Assembly (NCBI GenBank): GCA_001771735.1
Contig: MEUM01000088.1
Span: forward strand, 16,394-28,279
Length of the DNA stretch: 11,886 nt
Source of the DNA: Caldifarciminota bacterium RBG_13_43_14
Lineage (GTDB): Bacteria; Hydrothermota; Tepidihabitantia; SM23-42
Direction: 5' to 3'
In this document: positions 1 through 6,267 of the stretch, piece by piece
Layout: every line of letters starts with the position of its first letter
How positions within the stretch are numbered: the first letter of the stretch is position 1
Made by a program: the position numbers and the translations under genes
Notes under the pieces: model-generated
What the model saw: the letters and a program-made list of their open reading frames with translations, nothing else
What the model was told of the DNA's origin: nothing
Database searches by the model: none

Positions 1-1
1 T

Positions 2-259
2 AAGGCATTAAAAGTTCATTTTGACAATGATAAGAAATTACCGATCAATGTTGATGGCGCGATCGCTGCGATCATATCTGATATGGGTTTTGACTGGCGG
101 CTTGGTAAAGGCTTTTTCTTGTTGGGACGAACGGCCGGGCTGATTGCACATGTTTATGAGGAAATGACAACCCAAAAGCCAATGCGACCGATATGCACCC
201 AGGAAGTGGAATATGAAGGACCATGGGAAAGACCGTATGATAAAGACAGGGCTCACTAA
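2..259 (+). CDS. Citryl-CoA lyase / citrate synthase-family protein, C-terminal part
   Basis: The visible 85 residues are the C-terminal end of a citrate synthase-superfamily protein whose start lies outside the window. The segment PINVDGAIAAII, followed by GFFLLGRTAGLIAHVYEE, matches the C-terminal domain shared by citryl-CoA lyases and the lyase half of ATP-citrate lyase (NVDG block, then GR..G.I.H). The tail with PMRPI and YEGPWERP resembles the short stand-alone citryl-CoA lyases of about 260-280 residues. The family cleaves citryl-CoA to acetyl-CoA and oxaloacetate, or makes citrate in the reverse direction. The catalytic N-terminal part is not visible, so lyase and synthase cannot be separated. 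An aconitase-family pair follows 330 bases downstream, which fits a citrate-handling locus. Family placement is fairly sure; the exact reaction is inferred. Confidence 0.75.
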   Translation, partial: KALKVHFDNDKKLPINVDGAIAAIISDMGFDWRLGKGFFLLGRTAGLIAHVYEEMTTQKPMRPICTQEVEYEGPWERPYDKDRAH

Positions 260-260
260 T

Positions 261-285
261 CACTACTCGCTAATCGTTGAAAAAA
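261..285 (+). repeat. Short dispersed repeat, copy 1 (block A)
   Basis: CACTACTCGCTAATCG followed by TTGAAAAAA begins one base after the stop codon of the upstream gene. A near copy, CACTGCTCGCTAATCG then CGGAAAAGA, begins three bases after the queE stop codon at 4702. Both copies sit directly at a gene's 3' end. Confidence 0.6.
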
Positions 286-286
286 G

Positions 287-320
287 CGTAATGCCTGCCC
301 GCCTCAGGAGGGCGTAGCGC
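287..320 (+). repeat. GC-rich dispersed repeat, copy 1 (block B)
   Basis: The block runs from CGTAATGCC through CCGCCTCAGG to AGGGCGTAGCGC. It matches the minus strand of 4895-4942, which has the same ends and core plus an insertion containing a GGA triplet run. The core can form a small hairpin between CCGCCT and AGGGCG-like arms. It has no coding potential. Confidence 0.6.
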
Positions 321-397
321 GAAGGAAATGAAAAGGTGCAAAGGAGCAGGGGCGATTAATTATGCTAAATGCTAAATTCGAGATCCTAAATCCTAAA

Positions 398-496
398 CCC
401 CGTCAAATACATGATATTCAGGCTAAATCATTGCCTGCCTGTCATCCAATAACCTTTTCAGTGTATGCTTGTATTAGAAGTATTTTTTGAACGGGG
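398..496. repeat. Possible MITE-like element with imperfect terminal inverted repeats
   Basis: The left end CCCCGTCAAATAC (398-410) is the imperfect reverse complement of the right end GTATTTTTTGAACGGGG (480-496), differing by small insertions. TAAA occurs immediately outside both ends (394-397 and 497-500), as a 4-base target duplication would. The interior of about 70 bases has no open frame of note. The flank is AT-rich and contains many TAAA words, so the duplication may be chance. No second copy is visible in the window. Confidence 0.3.
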
Positions 497-591
497 TAAA
501 CAAATCATAAATTCTAAAATCCAATTAATTAAACAGACTAGAAAAACAAAAGAAACCAAAGAGACAAAAACGAGCAAAATGCGAGATAAAT

Positions 592-1836
592 ATGCCGACA
601 ATAGCTGAAAAAATATTGGCCCGAGCCGCAAAAAGAGATCAAGTTAAAACTAATGAGATCGTAATGGCAAAAGTAGATGTTGCCATGTCGCATGAAAATG
701 CGGATGTAGTGATTCGCGCTTTCAAAGAAATCGGCCTTAAAAAGGTTTGGGATCCCGAGAGAATTGTGATTATTTTTGACCATCGCATCCCGGCTGAAAG
801 CGAGAAAAGTGCCGCGACGCATAAACGTATACGCGAATTTGTAAAAACTCAGAATATAAAGTATTTTTACGATATGCGCGAAGGTATATGTCATCAGGTG
901 TTAGCTGAGTTCGGGCATTGTCGACCAGGTGAGATACTTGTCGGCACTGATTCTCATACGACAACCCATGGTGCCTTTGGCACTTTTGCCGCGGGTATTG
1001 GCGGGACTGAAATGGCTGGCGTATGGTCAACCGGCGAAATATGGTTCAAAGTTCCGGAATCGATGAAGATCACTGTTCATGGGAAATTCAAAGAGTTCAT
1101 ATCCGCCAAAGATCTTATTTTATTTATAATTGGACAGCTTGGTTCAGATGGAGCTGATTATATGGCAGTCGAATTCCATGGTTCTACAATTTCGGAGATG
1201 ACTATCGCCTCACGCATGGTTTTAAGTAATTTATCCATGGAAATGGGCGCTAAGGTAGCGTTTATTCTACCCGATGAAAAGACCATTTCATTTGTGCGCG
1301 AGCGAACTAAAAAGGAATTCACTGCCGTCCTGCCCGATCGTGACGCACAATATGCACGATCGCTTGATGTCGATGCAGCATCATTAAGAAGCCAAATTGC
1401 CTGCCCCCATGCCGTCGATAATGTTAAAAAAGTAAGGGAAGTATCAGGGCTAAAAATAAATCAGGCTTTGATCGGGTCCTGCACGAACGGCCGTCTTGAG
1501 GATTTGAAGGTTGCGGCTTCGATAATCGAAGGAAAAAACGTACATCCAGATGTTCGATTGCTTATTATACCTGCTTCCCGCCGCATCTATCTTGACGCAA
1601 CAAAGGCTGGGTATATCGAAACCTTGGTCAAGGCAGGGGGTTTGGTATTGAATCCCGGATGCGGTCCTTGCCTGGGCGCTCATCAAGGTTTATTAGCCGC
1701 CGGTGAAAGATGCATAGCAACCACCAATCGCAATTTTCAGGGTCGTATGGGCAGTTCTGATGCTGAGGTATATCTTGCTTCTCCGGCAACAGTAGCGTTT
1801 TCAGCAATAAAAGGAGAGATCACCGAACCATGCTGA
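592..1836 (+). CDS. leuC: 3-isopropylmalate dehydratase / aconitase-family large subunit
   Basis: This is the catalytic large subunit of a two-subunit [4Fe-4S] hydro-lyase, of the LeuC/homoaconitase (short, ~420-residue) type. At 414 residues it is full length. The start MPTIAEKILARAA matches the family's usual N-terminus. The substrate-binding block VGTDSHTTTHGAFG lies at 117-130 with GIGGTEMA at 136-142. The cluster ligands are Cys297 (IGSCTNGR), Cys357 and Cys360 (NPGCGPC). TTNRNFQGRMG and YLASP near the C-terminus are also typical. A weak purine stretch (GAGA, 583-586) is the only ribosome site. The family isomerises 2-isopropylmalate, homocitrate/homoaconitate or citrate. The large subunit alone does not tell which, and the upstream citryl-CoA lyase-like gene makes citrate a real alternative. 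It pairs with leuD, 143 bases downstream across an AT-rich repeat. Confidence 0.93.
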   Translation: MPTIAEKILARAAKRDQVKTNEIVMAKVDVAMSHENADVVIRAFKEIGLKKVWDPERIVIIFDHRIPAESEKSAATHKRIREFVKTQNIKYFYDMREGICHQVLAEFGHCRPGEILVGTDSHTTTHGAFGTFAAGIGGTEMAGVWSTGEIWFKVPESMKITVHGKFKEFISAKDLILFIIGQLGSDGADYMAVEFHGSTISEMTIASRMVLSNLSMEMGAKVAFILPDEKTISFVRERTKKEFTAVLPDRDAQYARSLDVDAASLRSQIACPHAVDNVKKVREVSGLKINQALIGSCTNGRLEDLKVAASIIEGKNVHPDVRLLIIPASRRIYLDATKAGYIETLVKAGGLVLNPGCGPCLGAHQGLLAAGERCIATTNRNFQGRMGSSDAEVYLASPATVAFSAIKGEITEPC

Positions 1837-1979
1837 ATTTAAATTCTAAATACGAAATACTAAATTCAAAACAATATCGAATAACCAATGATTTAAATTC
1901 CAAACCTTCTGTTTATTTGGGATTTTGGAGCTTAGAATTTGTTTATTATTTAGGATTTAGAGATTAGTATTTGATTATT
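1837..1979. repeat. AT-rich TAAATTCTAAAT-type inverted repeat between leuC and leuD
   Basis: The gap is built from degenerate copies of words such as AAATTCTAAATAC and ACTAAATTCAAAAC in its left half. The right half carries the complementary style (GGATTTTGG, TTAGAATTTG, TTTAGGATTTAG), so the whole reads as a long imperfect inverted repeat. Related words occur at 364-397, 505-531 and 4769-4804. It separates two subunits that are usually close together and leaves no Shine-Dalgarno near the leuD start. Confidence 0.55.
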
Positions 1980-2516
1980 ATGAAAGAGATGTTTTACAAT
2001 AGACCAAAGCCATTACATATTAAAGGTAGGGTATACAAGTTTGGTGATAATATAAACACTGATATCATTTATCCAGGTAAGTATCTATCGATCACTACCG
2101 AGCGTGAGGAAATGGCGCGCCATTGTTTTGAGACCGTTTATCCGGAATTCCTGAAAATAGCAGAGCCGGGGGATATTATCGTCGCCGGCAGAAACTTCGG
2201 CTGTGGTTCTTCAAGGGAACAGGCGGCAACCTGCCTTAAATACTTTGGCATCAGCGCAGTGGTCGCCGAATCTTTCGCGCGTATATTCTATCGTAATGCG
2301 ATAAATCTCGGTCTAACCGTGGTTATCGCCCCTGGGATAAGCAAAAAGCTTGAGCATAACGATATCATTGAAGTCGATCTGAAAATGGGTATAATTATTA
2401 GCAAAAAAAATAGAGAGGAGTTAAAGACTATTAGGTTACCGTCCTCAGTACTCGAAATATTGTCCGCTGGTGGATTGGTCCCTTATTTACGCAAAAAATT
2501 AGGAGTCGAGCAATGA
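1980..2516 (+). CDS. leuD: 3-isopropylmalate dehydratase / aconitase-family small subunit
   Basis: This is the small (swivel) subunit that closes the active site of the LeuCD-type hydro-lyase. The ATG at 1980 gives 178 residues. An in-frame TTG at 1971 and ATG at 1989 are alternatives, and none has a clear ribosome site. Homology begins at IKGRVYKFGDNINTDIIYPG (14-33), so the first dozen residues are an extension next to the AT-rich repeat. RNFGCGSSREQA (71-82) is the conserved substrate-binding block. The specificity loop reads Y35-L-S-I-T39. In methanogen enzymes this loop differs between homoaconitase (Arg, Thr) and isopropylmalate isomerase (Val, Tyr), and Ser-Ile matches neither. The stop overlaps the ktrA start (ATGA). 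The family is certain; the substrate is not. Confidence 0.9.
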   Translation: MKEMFYNRPKPLHIKGRVYKFGDNINTDIIYPGKYLSITTEREEMARHCFETVYPEFLKIAEPGDIIVAGRNFGCGSSREQAATCLKYFGISAVVAESFARIFYRNAINLGLTVVIAPGISKKLEHNDIIEVDLKMGIIISKKNREELKTIRLPSSVLEILSAGGLVPYLRKKLGVEQ

Positions 2517-3199
2517 AACAATTTGTTGTGATCGGGTTGGGCCGTTTTGGATCCAGTATTGCAAAGGCTTTGAGTATCAAGAAGATCGATGTTCTTGCGA
2601 TCGACCGTGATGAGGCCAGAGTACGTGAAATGGAAGGTATCGTAGGACAGACCGTGGTACTGGATGCGACTGATGAGAAGGCGTTAAAAGAACTTGGCGT
2701 GGCTGATTTTGATACTGCGATCGTCAGTATGGGTGAAACGATAGAAGACAGTATTATGATCACGCTCAGCCTCAAAGAATTGGGCGTACAACAGGTGATC
2801 GTAAAAGCCCAGAGCGAGCTCCACGCGAAAATATTGAAAAAAGTAGGCGCTGATCGAATTATCTTTCCTGAAAGAGAAATGGCGGAAAGGCTTGCTGAAA
2901 GCCTCGCCAGTCCAAAGATATTTGATTTTATCGAGTTGTCCGATGCTTACGGTATCATTGAAATGGTGCTGCCCAAGAGACTTATCGATAAGACATTGGC
3001 CCAGGTAAAACTTAGAGAGAAATATGCAGTGAGCGTCATTGCGATCAAACGCAAAGTTCCATATACAAAAGATGATGGTGCAACCGATTTCCGTGATGAA
3101 ATTTTGATCGGTCCCGGGGGTAATGACGAGATCATTGCCGGAGATGTCCTGATTATCATGGGCAAGAATGAAGATCTGGCAAAAATCCAAAAAATATGA
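2513..3199 (+). CDS. ktrA: KtrA/TrkA-type potassium uptake regulatory subunit
   Basis: This 228-residue cytoplasmic protein gates a Ktr/Trk-type K+ channel by binding nucleotides. An N-terminal RCK (TrkA-N) Rossmann domain covers about residues 1-125, with the dinucleotide-type loop VIGLGRFGSS (6-15) and the acidic Asp31 at the end of the second strand (LAIDRD). A TrkA-C domain covers about 135-226, ending in ...DEIIAGDVLIIMG. A single RCK+TrkA-C unit of this length is KtrA-like, not the double-length enterobacterial TrkA. GGAG sits about 10 bases before the ATG, which overlaps the leuD stop by four bases. No membrane channel subunit (KtrB/TrkH) is in the window, so its partner is elsewhere. 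The stop overlaps the next gene. Confidence 0.9.
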   Translation: MKQFVVIGLGRFGSSIAKALSIKKIDVLAIDRDEARVREMEGIVGQTVVLDATDEKALKELGVADFDTAIVSMGETIEDSIMITLSLKELGVQQVIVKAQSELHAKILKKVGADRIIFPEREMAERLAESLASPKIFDFIELSDAYGIIEMVLPKRLIDKTLAQVKLREKYAVSVIAIKRKVPYTKDDGATDFRDEILIGPGGNDEIIAGDVLIIMGKNEDLAKIQKI

Positions 3200-3450
3200 G
3201 CGATTTTAATGATCTGCTTGAAATCGGCGAATTTTACATACTCAGCCAGAAATTCGACGAAGCTATAAGAACCCTGAAAAGGGCCGAAAAAATAAAAAAA
3301 GATGACGCACGATTATATTTTAATATGGGCATGGCCTATGAAGGTTTGAGCAGCCATGAACAAGCACGAAACGCATATCGTGCCGCTTTGGAAATAAATA
3401 AAGAATATAAGGAGGCCCGGGAACATTTAGACCGGTTAATAGAACAATGA
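3196..3450 (+). CDS. Small tetratricopeptide (TPR) repeat protein
   Basis: The 84-residue protein is almost entirely TPR. Repeat 1 is about residues 4-37 (LLEIGEFYILSQKFDEAIRTL) and repeat 2 about 38-71 (ARLYFNMGMAYEGLSSHEQA, then AYRAALEIN), with a capping helix YKEAREHLDRLIEQ. It has no signal peptide or membrane segment, so it is probably cytoplasmic. TPRs bind other proteins; with only two repeats it is likely an adaptor or a partner of a neighbour. It overlaps ktrA and the DUF366 gene by four bases each and lacks its own ribosome site, so its translation is probably coupled to ktrA. Its specific role is unknown. Confidence 0.8.
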   Translation: MSDFNDLLEIGEFYILSQKFDEAIRTLKRAEKIKKDDARLYFNMGMAYEGLSSHEQARNAYRAALEINKEYKEAREHLDRLIEQ

Positions 3451-4004
3451 GATACCGATTAATAAAAGAGGAAATGAATTATACCGGCGAGCAGTTGCGC
3501 GGTAATTTCGCTTATACGCGATTTGGACTGGTCGGCGATTCGATCATTGCTTTTACTGGTGCTTGCGATGTGAAGCTCAAGGAAATGATCGATATCGAGG
3601 ATCTCAAAGCCGGTAAGGTTATTTTTTCGGAGTCGATGTTGCATTTCATCGTTGAATGTTATGATGCGGATCTCGAGAAAATGGTCTTCAGACAAATTTT
3701 GCTGAACGATATTGTTAAGGACCAGATCAATGATTTAAAGGGTAAAATCGTCGTCCGCAGGAATGGTACGGATCTGTTTGATGAAGAGGCCAAGCTTTCA
3801 ATATCAGTTGCTACCGTTACTCCAATATCATCACTATTGCATTTTGGGATAAATATTAGTTCGCAAAATACTCCGGTTAAGACCAGGGGATTAAAAGACT
3901 ATGGGATTGACCCGTTTGAATTTGCAAATTTTGTGCTCGACCGTTTTGCGAAGGAACATGACAAGATCTACAATGCCCGTTGTAAAGTAAGATGGACACA
4001 ATAG
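3447..4004 (+). CDS. DUF366-type protein of unknown function
   Basis: I recognise this 185-residue protein from memory as a member of the uncharacterised DUF366 family (archaea and some bacteria). Features that recall the family are the YTGEQLRG start region, GLVGDSIIAFTGACDV (28-43), MLHFIVECYDADLEKMVFRQ (64-83), RRNGTDLFDEEAKLSISVA (104-122), LLHFGINIS and the terminal Cys-Lys-Val-Arg. It has no signal peptide or membrane helix and looks like a compact cytoplasmic enzyme-like domain with conserved Asp, His, Glu and Cys. No catalytic function is established. It overlaps the TPR gene by four bases, and queE starts 10 bases after it, so a link to 7-deazaguanine metabolism is a reasonable context inference only. 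Confidence 0.7.
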   Translation: MRYRLIKEEMNYTGEQLRGNFAYTRFGLVGDSIIAFTGACDVKLKEMIDIEDLKAGKVIFSESMLHFIVECYDADLEKMVFRQILLNDIVKDQINDLKGKIVVRRNGTDLFDEEAKLSISVATVTPISSLLHFGINISSQNTPVKTRGLKDYGIDPFEFANFVLDRFAKEHDKIYNARCKVRWTQ

Positions 4005-4014
4005 GATAAGTGTA

Positions 4015-4698
4015 ATGGGTGGTTATCTGCGAGAAATATTCACATCGATACAGGGAGAGGGAATACGTATCGGACGGAGACAAACATTCATTCGCTTTTT
4101 AGGCTGTAATCTTTCCTGCAATTATTGCGATACGCCGGAAACGCAGAAAATGGATGGGCCGTTTCTGCATAAAAAAGTTGTGTACTCGAATCCGGTGGCG
4201 GTTGAGCAGGTAATTGCATTGATCGAGGAAAAAGAAGTATCGGTGACCGGCGGTGAACCACTATTGCAGATTGAATTTTTTGAATTCCTTCTCCAAGAAT
4301 TGAAAAAGAAGGATATCTGCGTATATCTTGATACCAACGGCACTCTCCCCAAATTGTTAGCCAGGGTCATCGATCTTATTGATTGTGTTGCGTTAGATTT
4401 CAAAATTCCGACTGCGACCGGTCGACCAAAATTATGGACGGAACATGAAGATTGTTTGTCGATCGCGAGAGAAAAGGACGTTTTTGTCAAAATGGTTATT
4501 AATGAAAATGTATTGCCCGCTGAGATCGATACCGCATGTGCTATTATTAAGCGGGTGGATGAGAATATACCATTAATAATCCAGCCGGTGTTCGACTGCA
4601 TCATTAATAGTATTCTTGAAATACAAAAAAAGGCATTGGAACAACTCCCTAATGTCCGAATAATACCCCAGATGCATAAATATTTGGGACTGATTTAA
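4015..4698 (+). CDS. queE: 7-carboxy-7-deazaguanine synthase (radical SAM)
   Basis: QueE converts 6-carboxy-tetrahydropterin to 7-carboxy-7-deazaguanine on the way to preQ0 and queuosine (or another 7-deazaguanine), using SAM and a [4Fe-4S] cluster. The 227-residue protein starts with REIFTSIQGEGIRIGRRQTF, the family signature. The cluster motif is CNLSCNYC (Cys31, Cys35, Cys38; CX3CX2C) followed by DTPET. SVTGGEPLLQ (76-85) is the SAM-contacting block. DTNGTLPK, ALDFKIP and the ending RIIPQMHKYLGLI are also typical. AGGA at 4003-4006, overlapping the DUF366 stop, gives a ribosome site at normal spacing. queC, queD and folE are not in the window. It is the last gene of the + strand group and faces the radical SAM gene. 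Confidence 0.95.
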   Translation: MGGYLREIFTSIQGEGIRIGRRQTFIRFLGCNLSCNYCDTPETQKMDGPFLHKKVVYSNPVAVEQVIALIEEKEVSVTGGEPLLQIEFFEFLLQELKKKDICVYLDTNGTLPKLLARVIDLIDCVALDFKIPTATGRPKLWTEHEDCLSIAREKDVFVKMVINENVLPAEIDTACAIIKRVDENIPLIIQPVFDCIINSILEIQKKALEQLPNVRIIPQMHKYLGLI

Positions 4699-4701
4699 AT
4701 A

Positions 4702-4726
4702 CACTGCTCGCTAATCGCGGAAAAGA
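4702..4726 (+). repeat. Short dispersed repeat, copy 2 (block A)
   Basis: CACTGCTCGCTAATCG lies just after the queE stop and closely matches 261-285, which lies just after the stop of the citryl-CoA lyase-like gene. Confidence 0.6.
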
Positions 4727-4756
4727 ACCGATACTTGATTCATGATGCAGGAATTT
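4719..4756 (+). repeat. Dispersed repeat, copy 1 (block C)
   Basis: The string GGAAAAGAACCGATACTTG and the following ATTCATGATGCAGG match, with gaps, the minus strand of 9607-9648 (GGAAAAACCGATGCTTAA, then GGATTCATGATGCAAG). Its start overlaps the end of block A. Confidence 0.5.
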
Positions 4757-4832
4757 AACGACATTGCGAATTTGGAATTTCGGATTGCGGATTTCGGATT
4801 TTCGTTGAGATCGTTTTGATCGTTGGGGTCAT

Positions 4833-4890
4833 TGTGGGAGCGGCTTTCCAGCCGCGATAGATTAATCGAGCCCAGGCGGGCTCGCCCACA
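4833..4890 (-). repeat. REPIN-like double-hairpin repeat, copy 1
   Basis: The 58-base element is bounded by TGTGGG and CCCACA. Inside lie two hairpins: GCGGCT/AGCCGC with loop TTCC, and GAGCCC/GGGCTC with loop AGGC, joined by a 12-base AT-rich linker. Each half reads GTGGG(A/C)G...CGAT inwards from its end, the arrangement of two opposed REP units (a REPIN). It lies in the convergent gap between queE and the radical SAM gene. It is inverted relative to the copies at 9436 and 9504. No RAYT transposase gene is in the window. Confidence 0.8.
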
Positions 4891-4894
4891 TGTA

Positions 4895-4942
4895 CGCGTT
4901 ACGCCCTCCTCCTCCTCTGCCTGAGGCGGACAAGCGATTACG
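4895..4942 (-). repeat. GC-rich dispersed repeat, copy 2 (block B)
   Basis: Read on the minus strand this matches 287-320: CGTAAT at one end, CCGCCTCAGG in the core and AGGGCGTAACGCG at the other. It differs by an inserted stretch with a GGA/CCT triplet run (about 4905-4916). It abuts the REPIN-like copy through CATGTACGCG, a junction also kept beside the copy at 9436. Confidence 0.6.
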
Positions 4943-4954
4943 GTGTGCGGTTTT

Positions 4955-6256
4955 TTAGGGAGGGTATCCTACCTTCTCCAAAAAGTTTGTCCGATAAGAT
5001 AGGTTTGGGATCAGATGAAAGAACAATGAGTTATAGAAACCGATATTACGCGCCACTGCTATGTTCCTCATAATAATCGAATCCCACGAGTAAAAACGGT
5101 CACGAAGCGATTCCATCCATGTGTACAAAGCTTGGGGAGTGGCACGATCAGAATGAACCACGGGCATCCACTGATCAAAAGAAGTAAGATCATCATGGAT
5201 CATATTTTGTTCATTTAACCTTGTATAGGTTGATGTGCCGGGTATCGGCATACATGCCGCTACCTGGATAAAATCAGCCTTTATATTGATCAGGAATTTA
5301 CATAGTTGCCGGTAAAAATTCTCGGTTTCATTATCAAAACCAAGGCGTATCTTCACTCCAGCGATCATTCGATTCTTATGTATCTTTCGTATCTGTAATT
5401 CTTTTTCCTTTCGATAATCACGATCGTTAATATCATTGATCAGGTTATGACCAAGCCAATTTTCCTTAAGATATATAATTCGGACCCCGCCTTCCCGTAA
5501 GATCGGAAGCAGTCGATTATCATTAAAAAGTAAACCGGTTTGAATTATCCAACGCTTCTTATATCTCCAGGTTTTTTCGAGAAGATCAACCGCATAGTCT
5601 GGGTCATGCAAAAAATCATCGTCTCTTAAAAAAATGATTTTACGTTTTATCCGTCCAGTTTCCTCAGCGGCTTCATTGATGTCCCATTGTTCTAGTTCGC
5701 GGTGCATGATTTTTTCAAAACAATAATCCCTGCTTGCCGGTACACATGTACAACCCATTGTGGTTTTTATTTGTGATAATATCGGTGTAAATCCGGATCT
5801 TGATTCAATCCTTCGATCAACCCGGAAATGTTTGCTTTTTAGCGCCTCATATTGGGGGCAGAGAGCCCCACTTTGAAAATCCTGTACAATCCTGTCCAAG
5901 ATATTTGCAATATCGCCAACCACGACTGAGTCATAATTTTTATGACACTGATGTGGGTATATAGATGGAAAAAATCCGAAGGCAATTATCTTTCCATGAT
6001 TTGGCCAGTATTCGCGAACCGTTTTTGCTGTGTAGTCAGATAAATTTAAAGGCACATTGGCGATAATCAGATCCGGTACGATCTTAGGTATGTCCTCGAT
6101 CCGCTCATCGAAATATGTATAATCGTGCTCACGCAGGAGATAAGCGATTCTCATTGCATCGTAATTAGGTCGCCGGAAAAAAGCACTGCCTCTCAATGCT
6201 TCATACATGACGTATTTTTTATTAATTATTGTTGGATTGAAAAAAAGTATTTTCAT
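4955..6256 (-). CDS. B12-binding-like radical SAM protein of unknown function, atypical cysteine motif
   Basis: The 433-residue protein has the layout of B12-binding radical SAM enzymes. An N-terminal Rossmann-like part (about 1-130, MKILFFNPT... and VVVGDIANIL at 111-120) lacks the DxHxxG cobalamin motif. A radical SAM-like barrel follows from about 160, with IFLRDDDFLHDP in the position of the family's 'D.NF/DDDF' strand. The cysteines that should bind the cluster are Cys169, Cys171 and Cys179 (GCTCVPASRDYC), a CX1CX7C spacing in place of CX3CX2C. The reading frame is intact on both sides, so this is not an obvious frameshift. It starts 11 bases after the rseP stop and is the last gene of the ispD-dxr-rseP operon. 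The ribosome site is weak. I do not recognise a substrate. Confidence 0.7.
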   Translation of the reverse strand: MKILFFNPTIINKKYVMYEALRGSAFFRRPNYDAMRIAYLLREHDYTYFDERIEDIPKIVPDLIIANVPLNLSDYTAKTVREYWPNHGKIIAFGFFPSIYPHQCHKNYDSVVVGDIANILDRIVQDFQSGALCPQYEALKSKHFRVDRRIESRSGFTPILSQIKTTMGCTCVPASRDYCFEKIMHRELEQWDINEAAEETGRIKRKIIFLRDDDFLHDPDYAVDLLEKTWRYKKRWIIQTGLLFNDNRLLPILREGGVRIIYLKENWLGHNLINDINDRDYRKEKELQIRKIHKNRMIAGVKIRLGFDNETENFYRQLCKFLINIKADFIQVAACMPIPGTSTYTRLNEQNMIHDDLTSFDQWMPVVHSDRATPQALYTWMESLRDRFYSWDSIIMRNIAVARNIGFYNSLFFHLIPNLSYRTNFLEKVGYPP

Positions 6257-6267
6257 CCAGGTACTAA

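Larger units (their letters stand above)
260..591 (+). other. Repeat-rich intergenic region upstream of leuC
   Basis: No credible gene lies here. The stretch holds fragments of several repeats also found elsewhere in the window (261-285, 287-320, the AT-rich pieces 364-397 and 505-531) and a roughly 100-base segment bounded by imperfect inverted repeats (398-496). A weak promoter-like pair, TTGAAC at 487-492 and TAAATT at 508-513 with a 15-base spacer, could serve leuC but is not convincing. Poly-purine sequence from 540 to 590 leads into the leuC start. Confidence 0.6.

Noticed and set aside
579..608. Nine-codon upstream frame overlapping the leuC start, as a leader peptide
   Set aside because: It has no leucine codon run, no ribosome site and no attenuator hairpin after it.
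2684..3190. 168-residue open frame on the minus strand
   Set aside because: It lies opposite ktrA, whose product is clearly recognisable, and its own translation shows no known motif and no ribosome site.
4122..4604. 160-residue open frame on the minus strand
   Set aside because: It is antisense to queE, which carries all family motifs; the composition is that of a shadow frame.
5740..5790. Frameshift or sequencing error as the cause of the odd radical SAM cysteines
   Set aside because: The frame is uninterrupted for 433 residues with matching family-like sequence on both sides, and no canonical motif appears in the other frames here.
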